Shown here in pieces: positions 42,823 through 52,700 of a stretch of 64,000 bases of DNA. A model generated the notes under the pieces. The model worked only from the letters and a program-made list of their open reading frames with translations. It searched no databases and was not told the origin of the DNA. The stretch's first letter is position 1, and each line of letters starts with the position of its first letter. The stretch is from Flavobacteriales bacterium (GTDB lineage: Bacteria; Bacteroidota; Bacteroidia; Flavobacteriales_F; PHOS-HE28). Location: assembly GCA_020635675.1 (NCBI GenBank), contig JACJZJ010000002.1, positions 186,001 to 250,000 on the forward strand. The letters run 5' to 3'. Made by a program: the position numbers and the translations under genes.

Positions 42823-44616
42823 CTAGCCGTGGTCCTCTTCCTCCCCTGCCTCGAGAGGCACGGTCTGCGGAACGAAGTCCTGATCCTTGCCCGGCTTGCT
42901 GTAATCATATGGCCAACGGTAGACCGTGGGGATGGGGCCGGGCCAGTTGCCATGGACGTGCTCCACAGGGGTCGTCCATTCCAATGTGTTCCCTCGCCAG
43001 GGGTTCTGCACGGCCCGAGGACCGCGGCGAAGGCTGTAGAAGAAATTGTAGAGGAAGATCACCTGCGCAAGACCACCGACGATGGCGAAGATGGTGACCA
43101 ATACGTTCAGATCGACAACACCGTTGAACATGGGGAACTCCGTATAGGCATAGTAGCGGCGAGGTGCTCCGGCCAATCCGATGAAGTGCATGGGAAAGAA
43201 CACACCGAAGGCGCACACGAAGGTGATCCAGAAGTGTGCGTAGCCGAGTCGGGTGTTCATCATACGACCGTACATCTTCGGGAACCAGTGATAGACGCCG
43301 GCGAACATTCCGAAAATGGCGCTCATGCCCATGACGATATGGAAGTGCGCCACCACGAAATAGGTGTCGTGGACCGCGATGTCGAGCGCACTATCCGCCA
43401 GGATGATGCCGGTGAGACCTCCGGCGATGAACGTGGCCACCAGGCCGATGCTGAAGAGCATGGCCGGTGTGAAGACGATGTTGCCCCGCCAGAGCGTGGT
43501 GATGTAATTGAACACTTTCACCGCGGAAGGAATGGCGATCAGCAGTGTGGTGAAAACGAAAACGCTTCCGAGGAAGGGGTTCATACCCGTGACGAACATG
43601 TGATGGCCCCAGACGATGAAGCTGAGGAAGCCGATCGCGAGGATGGAGCCGATCATGGCGCGGTAGCCGAAGATGGGCTTCCGGGCGTTCGTGGCGATGA
43701 TCTCCGAGGTGATGCCGAGCGCCGGCAATAACACGATATACACCTCCGGGTGGCCCAGGAACCAGAACAAGTGCTCGAAAAGGATCGGACTTCCGCCCGT
43801 ATGGTCGAGCGCCTCCCCTGCGATGTGGATGTCACTGAGATAGAAGCTGGTGCCCAGTGACCGGTCCAGGAGCAGCAGCAACGCGGCGCTGAGCAGGACC
43901 GGGAAGGAAAGGATACCGAGCACAGCGGTTATCAGGAAAGCCCAGATGGTCAGGGGAAGACGGGTCATCTTCATGCCCTTCGTGCGCAGGTTCAGGATGG
44001 TGACCACGTAGTTCAGGCCACCCATCAAGCTGCTGGCGATGAAGATGGCCATACTCAGCAGCCAGAGCGTCATGCCCGCCCCGGAACCCGGGATCGCTTG
44101 AGGCAGCGCGCTCAAGGGTGGATAGATCGTCCATCCCCCGGAAGCAGGACCACCCTCCACGAACAGCGATGCGAGCATCAGGACACTGCTCAGGAAGAAG
44201 AACCAGTACGAGAGCATGTTGATGAAGCCGGATGCCATGTCCCGGGCCCCCACCTGAAGTGGGATGAGCAGATTGCTGAACGTGCCGGAGAGACCACCGG
44301 TAAGGACGAAGAACACCATGATGGTCCCGTGGATGGTGACCAGGCCCAGGTACATGTTCGGGTCCAGCACACCACCGGGGGCCCATTTGTCACCGAGCAG
44401 GAAATGGGTCAGTCCGAAGCTCTCTCCCGGCCAGGCCAGCTGCAGTCGGAAGATGATCGACATCACCACCGCCACGCAGGCCATGATGATGGCGGTGATC
44501 AGGAACTGCTTGCTGATCATCTTGTGGTCCTGCGAGAAGACGTACTTCGAAACGAAGCTCTCCTCGTGATGGTGCTGATGGTGCTCGGCGTGCGCGGTAT
44601 GTTGCACTTGGCCCAT
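42823..44616 (-). CDS. ctaD: Heme-copper cytochrome oxidase subunit I
   Basis: A 597-aa, ~12-helix protein that reduces O2 to water and pumps protons. The low-spin heme ligand lies in TIHGTIMVFFVL, the CuB His and crosslinked Tyr in FWFLGHPEVYIVLLPALG, the CuB HH pair in FIVWGHHMFVTGM, the K-channel region follows, and heme ligands lie in HDTYFVVAHFHIVM. The FSIGLVATFIAGGLTGI helix is typical of A-type oxidases. It ends the act-cox operon. Subunits III and IV are not encoded directly after it. Expected to form a supercomplex with ACIII. Confidence 0.96.
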   Translation of the reverse strand: MGQVQHTAHAEHHQHHHEESFVSKYVFSQDHKMISKQFLITAIIMACVAVVMSIIFRLQLAWPGESFGLTHFLLGDKWAPGGVLDPNMYLGLVTIHGTIMVFFVLTGGLSGTFSNLLIPLQVGARDMASGFINMLSYWFFFLSSVLMLASLFVEGGPASGGWTIYPPLSALPQAIPGSGAGMTLWLLSMAIFIASSLMGGLNYVVTILNLRTKGMKMTRLPLTIWAFLITAVLGILSFPVLLSAALLLLLDRSLGTSFYLSDIHIAGEALDHTGGSPILFEHLFWFLGHPEVYIVLLPALGITSEIIATNARKPIFGYRAMIGSILAIGFLSFIVWGHHMFVTGMNPFLGSVFVFTTLLIAIPSAVKVFNYITTLWRGNIVFTPAMLFSIGLVATFIAGGLTGIILADSALDIAVHDTYFVVAHFHIVMGMSAIFGMFAGVYHWFPKMYGRMMNTRLGYAHFWITFVCAFGVFFPMHFIGLAGAPRRYYAYTEFPMFNGVVDLNVLVTIFAIVGGLAQVIFLYNFFYSLRRGPRAVQNPWRGNTLEWTTPVEHVHGNWPGPIPTVYRWPYDYSKPGKDQDFVPQTVPLEAGEEEDHG

Positions 44617-44636
44617 GGTGTTCGTTCGTTATCGGT

Positions 44637-45884
44637 TCATTGCATCCGCGCGGTGTCAACCGCCATGTCCGGTGCCGCCAGGGTGGTGTCCACCGCTGCG
44701 GCCTCCGGGGCCGGCCCGGCCTCGAAAGGCTTCTGCTCCTGTTCCTTGAGCCACGTATCGAAGGCCTCGGCAGGTTCCACCGTCAATGGCATCTGCATGT
44801 TGTAGTGTGAAGCTCCGCATACTTTGTTGCAGAGCAGGATGAAGTCGAACTTGTCGTCCTTCACCACTGTCCGCATGCTGTCCGTCGTAATGGTGGGCGT
44901 CACCTTGAACGTGGTGGTCATGCCCGGTACGGCGTTCATCTGGACGCGCAGATGCGGAATGAAGGCACTGTGGATCACATCCTGGGACCGGATCAGGAGC
45001 TTGACCTCCCGATGCACCGGCAAGTGGAATTCCTTCAGGACCACATCGTCCGCACCATGCGCATAGGGACTGGCCTCTCCCTTCTCGGTCATGTCCTCCT
45101 CCATCATCGTGCGCAGGTCGGTGATCCGCTCGCGCATACGGTCAAGATAGGCGACATGGTCGCTCAACTCCTCCAGTTTGTCATCGGGCAGGATCTCATT
45201 CTCCGTCCGTTCCATGGCCTCCGCACGCTCCTTGTCGATCTCCGACAGACGCTGTACGATGCTGGCCTTCGTAACGATGCCCAGGGGATTCGTTCCGTTG
45301 ATCAACCGATAGTCCGTGGCCCCGAGCACACCGTCCTTGCCGGGATAACGGATGGTCCAGTCGAATTGTTTGGCATACAACTCCACCTGGACCGCATCGG
45401 GAGAAGCTGGTCCGGTGATCTGGTTCCAAGTGCGCAGGCCATAGATGATGATCACCGCTAGGAAGGCCGCCGGAACACTGGTCCAGAGCAATTCGAGCTT
45501 GTTGTTGTGCGGATAGTAGAACGCCTTGCGGTCCTTGCTGTGAACGTATTTCCCGGCGAAATAGAACAACAGGGCGTTCGTCAGGAAGAAGACGACGAAC
45601 AGGATCACCCAGTTGAAGTCATAGAGCTTGTCCAGCGACCGACCGTGCTGGCTGGCCGCGATGGGGAGCAGATGCGGACCGTATTTGTAGATGAGCCAGA
45701 TGAAGAAGGCGAAGTACGCCACGGGAAAGAGCCACATGAGCATCGCGTTCATGCGGTTGTCACCCGGGGAGATATCCTCCTCCCGCTTGCCGCGCAGCTT
45801 GGAGGTCAGTTCGTAGACCCTGGCCAGCTGTGCGACCGCCAGAACGCCCAGGACCAGGACCAGGATGATCAGAATCTTCGTCAT
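44637..45884 (-). CDS. coxB: Cytochrome c oxidase subunit II with CuA site and a charged helical insert
   Basis: A 415-aa subunit that takes electrons from ACIII/cytochrome c via CuA. Three hydrophobic helices (residues 1-21, ~46-72 and ~90-112, with a fourth near 132-150) anchor it. The cupredoxin domain shows FHLPVHREVKLLIRSQDVIHSAF and the binuclear copper ligands LCNKVCGASHYNMQM. Between its first and later strands lies a ~65-residue, highly charged helical insert (KASIVQRLSEIDKERAEAME through MRERITDLRTMMEED). The C-terminus is an Ala/Pro-rich tail. No fused cytochrome c domain. It precedes ctaD by 20 nt. Confidence 0.94.
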   Translation of the reverse strand: MTKILIILVLVLGVLAVAQLARVYELTSKLRGKREEDISPGDNRMNAMLMWLFPVAYFAFFIWLIYKYGPHLLPIAASQHGRSLDKLYDFNWVILFVVFFLTNALLFYFAGKYVHSKDRKAFYYPHNNKLELLWTSVPAAFLAVIIIYGLRTWNQITGPASPDAVQVELYAKQFDWTIRYPGKDGVLGATDYRLINGTNPLGIVTKASIVQRLSEIDKERAEAMERTENEILPDDKLEELSDHVAYLDRMRERITDLRTMMEEDMTEKGEASPYAHGADDVVLKEFHLPVHREVKLLIRSQDVIHSAFIPHLRVQMNAVPGMTTTFKVTPTITTDSMRTVVKDDKFDFILLCNKVCGASHYNMQMPLTVEPAEAFDTWLKEQEQKPFEAGPAPEAAAVDTTLAAPDMAVDTARMQ

Positions 45885-45923
45885 CGTGCGCTGTTATCGG
45901 GTTGAGGGACCGATCGGGTCGTT

Positions 45924-47138
45924 TCAGGTATGGTGATGGATGCTCTCATCCAGGTAAGGATGGTGTACCGGAGTGAGCGGCGCCTTCGTCAAGGTGTTCA
46001 GCACGACGAAGATGAACAGGCCCAGGAACGCGGCCAACAGACCGACCTCCAGGGCGCCGATCCCATGGAAATGCTCTCCGAGCGCGCTTGGCATCACCAT
46101 CTGCACGACGTCCAGCCAGTGCCCGATGAAGATGATCGTCGCCACGGTGATCAGGAACCGGGGGTTCCGTTTGGCATCGCGGCTCATCAAGAGCACCATC
46201 GGCACGGCGAAGTTGATGAAGAACATGCCCCAAAGAAGCCAGGGATGTTCGTTGATGCGCACCTGGAAATAGATCACCTCCTCCGGGATGTCGCTGTACC
46301 AGATCAGCATGAACTGGCTGAACCAGAGATAGCTCCACAGGAAGCTGATGGCGAACACCCACTTGCCCATGTCATGGATGTGGCTGTTGTTCACCTGGGG
46401 CAGGTATCCCTTCCGCTTCAAGTAGAGGACGAGGACAAGGGCCGTGATCATCGCGCTCACCCACATTCCACTGAACACATACCATCCGAACAGCGTGCTG
46501 AACCAGTGTGCATCGATGCTCATGATCCAATCCCAGGACATCATGCTGCTGAACACGGCGAAGAACACAAGAAAGAGGGCGCCACGACGGTAGTTCTTGA
46601 GGTGGCTTGCCACCAACTGTTCCCCGTTCCGCTGGTCCATCTCCAGGCTCTGGCGGCGGAACCAGCGTGCGAACAGGATGAAAGTGGCGAGGTAGACGAT
46701 CGTCCGCACCCAGAAAAAGACCGGGTTGAGGAACGCTGATTTCTCCGCGATCGCGGGGTCGAACGCATGGGGATCCGCCTCGTTGGGCACACGCACGTTC
46801 ACATCCATCCAATGCCAGAGGTGGTGGATACCCAGGGAGCCGGCCAATAGAACGACCAGCAGGATGATGGCACCCACTGGAAGAAAGGACATGACGGCTT
46901 CGTATACGCGCTTCACCATCACGCTCCACGCGCTTTCAGTGGCGTACTGCAGGGCGAAGAAATAAAGCGTTCCGAGGGCTATGCCGAAGAAGAAGAACCC
47001 GTTGACGAAAAGGGCGGCCCAGGTGTGCTGGTGGCCCTCGCTATGATCGCCGATGATGCCGATCAAGGCCGCCGCGATCCCGACGACCATCAACGCCATG
47101 CTGATCGTGCGGGCCCTTTTGCTCATGGAGAAGTTCAT
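45924..47138 (-). CDS. actF: Alternative complex III subunit ActF (NrfD/PsrC-like membrane protein)
   Basis: A 404-aa, ~10-helix membrane protein, the second quinone-interacting-type subunit of ACIII. Membrane segments and short loops such as MSWDWIMSIDAHWFSTLFGW and the SYLWFSQFMLIWYSDIPEE motif are typical of ActF. The ATG at 47136-47138 was preferred; a TTG at 47162 would overlap actE. Position between actE and coxB matches the conserved order in Bacteroidota and Rhodothermus. Confidence 0.93.
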   Translation of the reverse strand: MNFSMSKRARTISMALMVVGIAAALIGIIGDHSEGHQHTWAALFVNGFFFFGIALGTLYFFALQYATESAWSVMVKRVYEAVMSFLPVGAIILLVVLLAGSLGIHHLWHWMDVNVRVPNEADPHAFDPAIAEKSAFLNPVFFWVRTIVYLATFILFARWFRRQSLEMDQRNGEQLVASHLKNYRRGALFLVFFAVFSSMMSWDWIMSIDAHWFSTLFGWYVFSGMWVSAMITALVLVLYLKRKGYLPQVNNSHIHDMGKWVFAISFLWSYLWFSQFMLIWYSDIPEEVIYFQVRINEHPWLLWGMFFINFAVPMVLLMSRDAKRNPRFLITVATIIFIGHWLDVVQMVMPSALGEHFHGIGALEVGLLAAFLGLFIFVVLNTLTKAPLTPVHHPYLDESIHHHT

Positions 47139-47158
47139 CGCTGCTCGGTCGTTCAGGT

Positions 47159-47848
47159 TCAATTCGCGTTGGCCACCGCGGGCGTGGTCCCTTCCGAGGC
47201 CGCACCCGGCATTTTGCCGCCGTTCTGGAGGTATTTGACGTACTGCACCACCAGCCAGCGTTCCTCCTTGTTCAACTGGGAGGCATGACTTCCCATCGCC
47301 ACGTTCTTTCCATAGGTGAGCGAGTGGAAGATCTTGCCCTCGGGCAGGTCGCGGAGGCCCGATGGACCAGGCGCGGTATAGCTGGGCGGGGGCGGATACC
47401 CCCCGTTCTGCACCACGGTCCCATCACCCTGGCCCTTCACACCGTGGCAGTGGATGCAGAACTTGCCGTAGATCACCTTGCCTTTCTCCACGTTCGCTTC
47501 CGTCATCGGGATCGGGCTGTGCAGCCCTAGGCCGGCCTGCTCATACCCCTCCGGTGTGTTCGCGTAAGGATAGGGGAAATGGAACTCCTCCTTCGAGGCG
47601 TCCATGCTGAATGGGATGGTCCCATCCACGGGTTTCCGGGCTTCCTGACGCTCGCGTTGGGCGAGCACCAGGCTGTCGTCGAACATGTAGGGGTCCTGTC
47701 CATAATCCACGTAAGCCTCGAGCGCAGGACTGCGGTACATGTCGGGCATGTATTCCATGCCGGGGCTGTTCGGATCGCCACCACAGGAGCTCAAAACCGC
47801 CGTCAGTGACAGTGCGGCTGCGATGATGCCCTTATGCTGCTTGGTCAT
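47159..47848 (-). CDS. actE: Alternative complex III monoheme cytochrome c subunit ActE
   Basis: A 229-aa lipoprotein (LTAVLSSCGGD lipobox, Cys ~22) with one heme c site GKFCIHCHGVKGQGDG and a later axial Met in KNVAMGSH. It transfers electrons from the ActA/ActB module toward the oxidase. An ActE-like N-terminal stretch (MEYMPDMYRSPALEAY) is characteristic of the family. It follows actD by 4 nt. Confidence 0.94.
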   Translation of the reverse strand: MTKQHKGIIAAALSLTAVLSSCGGDPNSPGMEYMPDMYRSPALEAYVDYGQDPYMFDDSLVLAQRERQEARKPVDGTIPFSMDASKEEFHFPYPYANTPEGYEQAGLGLHSPIPMTEANVEKGKVIYGKFCIHCHGVKGQGDGTVVQNGGYPPPPSYTAPGPSGLRDLPEGKIFHSLTYGKNVAMGSHASQLNKEERWLVVQYVKYLQNGGKMPGAASEGTTPAVANAN

Positions 47849-47852
47849 GATG

Positions 47853-48380
47853 TCAGTATTGGCGCTCGTTGATCTCGAACACCGGGGTCTCCCGTAGCAC
47901 GCCGATCACACCGTCGATATCGGCGTTGTCCTCGGAGCGTAGCTCGAGCACGAACTTATCGTCCGTGCTTCGTGGGTCCGGGTTACGTGCCGGCATGCCG
48001 GGCAGGGTCTTGTTGCGGACCAAATAGGTGATGGCCATTCCATGGGCCGCACAAAGCACTGTGAACTCGAAGGTCACGGGAATGAATGCGGGCAGGTTCT
48101 GATAGAGTGAGAAGCTCGGCTTCCCACCGATGTCCATCGGCCAGTCGTGGACCATGAAGTACCACATGCCGAGCAGCGCCAGGCTGGTGCCCATCAGTCC
48201 GAACATGAAACTGACGATGCCCAGTCTTGTGCGCTTGATCCCGATGATCGGGTCAAGACCGTGCACGGGAAAGGGCGAGAACACGTCGCGCACCTTCACA
48301 CCAGCGGTCACCAGTTTCCGCGCCGCATCCTTCAGGACATCGGGGTCCTCATAGACCGCATAGACCACCTTGTTCGCCAT
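47853..48380 (-). CDS. actD: Alternative complex III subunit ActD (DUF3341)
   Basis: A 175-aa membrane protein of the DUF3341 family. It has an N-terminal soluble part (VVYAVYEDPDVLKDAARKL, SPFPVHGLDPIIGIKRTRLG) and two membrane helices (GIVSFMFGLMGTSLALLGMWY and the segment around LPAFIPVTFEFTVLCAAHG). The ATG at 48378-48380 is used; the TTG at 48389 is unlikely. It lies between actC and actE, 5 nt from each. It has no cofactor and is thought to stabilise the ActC/ActF membrane part. Confidence 0.94.
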   Translation of the reverse strand: MANKVVYAVYEDPDVLKDAARKLVTAGVKVRDVFSPFPVHGLDPIIGIKRTRLGIVSFMFGLMGTSLALLGMWYFMVHDWPMDIGGKPSFSLYQNLPAFIPVTFEFTVLCAAHGMAITYLVRNKTLPGMPARNPDPRSTDDKFVLELRSEDNADIDGVIGVLRETPVFEINERQY

Positions 48381-48385
48381 GGAGC

Positions 48386-49771
48386 TCAATGATGATGGTG
48401 TTGGGCCTCCTGCTTGTAGCTCTCGCCGCTTACCTTCAAGATGGACTTGAGCTCATTGAGCGCGACCACCGGGAAGAACCGGGCGAAGAGGAGGTAGAGG
48501 GTGAAGAAGATGCCCAATGTGCCGATGAAGGTGCCCACATCGACCCAGGTGGGGTGGAACATGGTCCAGCTGCTGGGCAGATAGTCCCGATGCAAGCTGG
48601 TCACGATGATGACGAAACGCTCGAACCACATACCCGTGTTCACCACAAGGCTCATGAAAAAGGTGAACGTCAGGTTGGTACGCAACTTCTTGATCCAAAA
48701 GACCTGTGGACTGATCACATTGCACGTCATCATGCTCCAGTATGCCCACCAGTAGGGTCCCGTGGCCCTGTTGATGAAGGCGTAGCTCTCATACTCCACA
48801 CCGCTGTACCAGCTGATGAACAGCTCGGTGATGTAGGCCACACCGACAATGGAACCCGTGACGATGATCACGATGTTCATGTATTCGATGTGCTTGACGG
48901 TGATGTAGCTCTCCAGGTGCATCACCTTGCGCATCACCAGAGCGAGCGTCTGCACCATCGCAAAGCCGCTGAAGACGGCCCCGCTGACGAAGTACGGCGG
49001 GAAGATCGTGGTATGCCAGCCGGGGATCACCGAGGTGGCGAAATCGAAGCTCACCACCGAGTGCACCGAGAAGACCAGTGGGGTGGCGAGTCCGGCGAGC
49101 ACGAGGCTCACCTCCTCGAACCGTGTCCAGGCCTTCGCATTGCCCGTCCAACCGAAGCTCAGGATGCCGTATATCCTTTTCTGAACAGGCTTGGTCAGGC
49201 GATCGCGGATCGTGGCGAAATCAGGGATCAGACCGATGTACCAGAACACCAGCGAAACGCTGAAATAGGTGCTGATCGCGAACACGTCCCAGAGTAGCGG
49301 GCTGTTGAAGTTGACCCAAAGACTTCCGAACTGGTTCGGCAGCGGCAGCACCCAGTAGGCCATCCAGATCCGACCCATGTGGATGCCGGGGAAGGTGGCT
49401 GCCATGATGACCGCGAAAATGGTCATGGCCTCGGCTGACCGGTTGATCGCCATCCGCCAACGCTGGCGGAAAAGGAGCAGCACGGCGCTGATCAGCGTGC
49501 CCGCATGTCCGATCCCGACCCACCACACGAAATTCGTGATGTCCCAGGCCCAGTCCACCGTCTTGTTCAGACCCCAGACACCCACACCTTTGGAGATCAG
49601 ATAGAGTATGCACCCCACGCCGTAGGCGGCGATCAGGGCGGCGATGGTCACCAGCACGTACCATCCCCGTGGTGCCTTGTTCTCGATCGGTGCCACGATA
49701 TCGTGGGTGATATCGTGATAGGTCTTGTGACCCAGGATCAGAGGCGTGCGGATCGCTGATTCGGAATGCAT
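48386..49771 (-). CDS. actC: Alternative complex III subunit ActC (NrfD-like)
   Basis: A 461-aa membrane protein with ~10 helices, related to NrfD/PsrC, forming the quinol-binding and probable proton-path subunit of ACIII. FVWWVGIGHAGTLISAVLLLF with its conserved His, SVVSFDFATSVIPGWHTTIFPPYF and the HLESYITVKHIEYMN region are typical. It ends in a His-rich tail (EAQHHHH). It starts 27 nt after the actB stop. Confidence 0.95.
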   Translation of the reverse strand: MHSESAIRTPLILGHKTYHDITHDIVAPIENKAPRGWYVLVTIAALIAAYGVGCILYLISKGVGVWGLNKTVDWAWDITNFVWWVGIGHAGTLISAVLLLFRQRWRMAINRSAEAMTIFAVIMAATFPGIHMGRIWMAYWVLPLPNQFGSLWVNFNSPLLWDVFAISTYFSVSLVFWYIGLIPDFATIRDRLTKPVQKRIYGILSFGWTGNAKAWTRFEEVSLVLAGLATPLVFSVHSVVSFDFATSVIPGWHTTIFPPYFVSGAVFSGFAMVQTLALVMRKVMHLESYITVKHIEYMNIVIIVTGSIVGVAYITELFISWYSGVEYESYAFINRATGPYWWAYWSMMTCNVISPQVFWIKKLRTNLTFTFFMSLVVNTGMWFERFVIIVTSLHRDYLPSSWTMFHPTWVDVGTFIGTLGIFFTLYLLFARFFPVVALNELKSILKVSGESYKQEAQHHHH

Positions 49772-49798
49772 GTTCCTTGTTCGTTATCCCTTGGCCGC

Positions 49799-52700
49799 TC
49801 AGGCCTCGTTTTCGGTCTCGATGTTGCGCACACGCGCCAGATAGTTCACGTTCGGCCGCATACCCACCTCTTCCAGCATGTGGTAGGAGCGTTCCTCCTC
49901 CGAGCGTGCACGGACGCGGCTGTTCGGATCGTTCAGGTCGCCGAAGACGATCGCCCCGGTGCCACAGGCGGCTGCACAGGCGGTCTGGATGGAGCCATCG
50001 GGTACCGGCGTGCCGGCCTTCTTCGCCTCCAGCTTTCCGGCCTGGATCCGCTGAACGCACATGCTGCACTTCTCGATCACACCGCGGGAACGCACCACCA
50101 CGTCCGGGTTCAATACCATGCGGCCCACATCGTCCCAGGCCGGGTTCACCTCACCGAACTTCGGCGAGACATAATTGAACCAATTGAACCGGCGCACCTT
50201 GTATGGACAGTTGTTGGCGCAATACCGCGTGCCGATGCAGCGGTTATAGGCCATCATGTTCAGCCCCTCGAGGCTGTGCGTCGTGGCGGCCACCGGGCAC
50301 ACGGTCTCGCAGGACGCGTGGTTGCAATGCTGGCACATGACGGGCATGAAGACCACTCGTGGCATCTCACTGGGGTGCTCCATGTCCGTGTACATCTCGA
50401 TCTTGCCGATCCCCTCCTCCTCGGCGCGCTCCTGGGTCATGTCGGAACTGTAGTACCGGTCCAGGCGCAACCAATGCATCTCCCTGCTCCGACGCACCTC
50501 GTCCTTGCCGACCACTGGGATGTTGTTCTCGCTGACGCAGGCGGTCAGGCAAGCGCCGCACCCCGTGCACGCGTTCAGATCGATGCTCATTCCCCAGCGA
50601 TGACCGACGCTTTCCACCGCGAACTCCTCCCACAGGTCGACCTTGCTCACGTCCTCCCGGTCACGCGCGTCGATCTCACCGTCCTCGTTCACATCCACGT
50701 GCACCGGCAGGGTGGCCGGTGGATTGTAGGTGTTCTTGGGGTCGTGTTCCGCCCATACGCCGAACTCGGTCTCGCGCACCACGCTATCACGGCCCATGTC
50801 CGTGAGGTGGGTCTGCGTGATGGCGATCGGGTAGGTGGCGCCCGTGGGTGTGATCGTGGCGTTCAACACATGATAGCTGATGCTCCCGTTCACCAGCGAG
50901 GTGAAGGGGTATGCATTGTGTCCGACCGGCATCGGTTCGCCGTCCTCGTCCTTCAGACATGCCGCACGACCCACCTCCTCGCCATTGGCACCGCGGCCAT
51001 AACCGAGCGCGACGCTGACAGTGCCGGGTCTTTGTCCCGGCGCTGGCACGACCGGCAGGTCGAAGGAGGTTTCGTTCACGCCGATGGTCACCACGCTTGC
51101 CGGTGCCTCCTGGCCCAGGTAAAGGTTCAAGCCCAGGTTCTTCATGTCCGTAGGCGACATGCAGACGTAGTTGTCCCAGGTCACCTTGGTCAGCGGATCG
51201 GGCATTTCTTGAAGCCAGGGGTTGTTGGCATGTAGACCGTTGCCAATGCTTTCCTTGGTGTAGAGCACCACCTCCCAATCCCCGGCCCCCTCCACGGCCT
51301 TGCGCGCCATCGAGGCAGCGGTCTGGACGTCCCCATTGAACATCTGCTCGGTCCTGGCGGGAGCGTAGGCATCATATCCCCCCTCGGCAAGTGCCCGGTC
51401 CCACATCGTTTCGAACGGTGGTGTGGTGCCGCCATCCGCATGGCCGGCCCAAGCGTTCCTCCACGTGTCCCTGATCAACCCATGGTGGTCCACATCCGCT
51501 GCGGCCCAGCGCAGGAGGCTGTCCTGCCACTGGCGGGTGTCGTGCAGGGGCCTGATCGTGGGTTGTGTGAGCGCATAGCGGCCCGCCTTGGGCATATGGT
51601 CGTTCCACGACTCGAGGAAGTGGTGGTCCGGACAGATCCATTGGCAAGCGCTCGCCGTCTCATCGGCGTGGTCGCTGGTGCTCACCGTGAGCCCCACCTG
51701 TGCCAACGCATCCCGGAACGCGGCCCCGTTCGGCAGACTGTAGACGGGGTTGACCCCCTGTATGATCAGCGCCCCCACCTTGCCGGCCTTCATGTCGGCG
51801 AGCAGGCGGAGCATGACCGCATCATCGCCCGCGTGCAGCCGCTGATGGCCATCGAGGTCGATGGTGGCGCCATAATTACCCAGCATCCAATTGATGTGGT
51901 CGACCATGGTCTGAACGCCCTCTTCATTGGTGCCGCACATCACCACGCTGCGACCCTTCGCGGCCCAGAGCTCATCCGCCACCCGGGATATGGCATCGCT
52001 GTCCGCACCCCCACCGATGAGCGTCGCTCCTGCCTTCTTCGCTATCGCGTCGTGGAGACCGATCACCAGACCCGGCACTTCACTGGGCTTGATCGCCAAC
52101 CGCATATCGGCGTTCGCACCGGTGATGCTCATGCGCGCCTCGAACTGCCAGTGGCGGCTCATCGGACCGTTCTCCGGACGACGTCGCTTGGCATACTGCC
52201 AGGAGTTCTCCGTCGGATTTCCCCAACCGCTGAGCAGGTCGCAATCGATCCCCACGAGCACATCGGCCTTGCTCAGGTCGTAGCTGGGCAGCACACGCTT
52301 GCCGAAGCATTTCAGGTTCGCGGTCGCGGTCCCGCTGTAACTGATGGTATCGTACTGTACGTGGTCCACCTGGGCACCCACGGTCACCTGAAGACCGTCA
52401 CCGCCATCAAGTTCGGTGCTGTACTTCATCCGGAACCGTTCAATGGCCGCCTTGCTGCTCGGGCTGATGATGGTCGGGGTGAGGATCACGATCCGGCCAC
52501 CCTTGCTGCCGATCTCGTCCAAACGCCCCATGATCGCCTTGTCCGCGTCCGCCCAGGAGTGGGCCATCCTTTCGTTCTCTCCGTGCCGCATCACCGGGCC
52601 ACGCACACGCGTGCTGTCGTAGAGCCCGAGCACCGAGGAATTGATGCGCGCATTGATCACTCCGTTGGTCAGGTCCGGGTCGCGATTGATACCGAACCGG

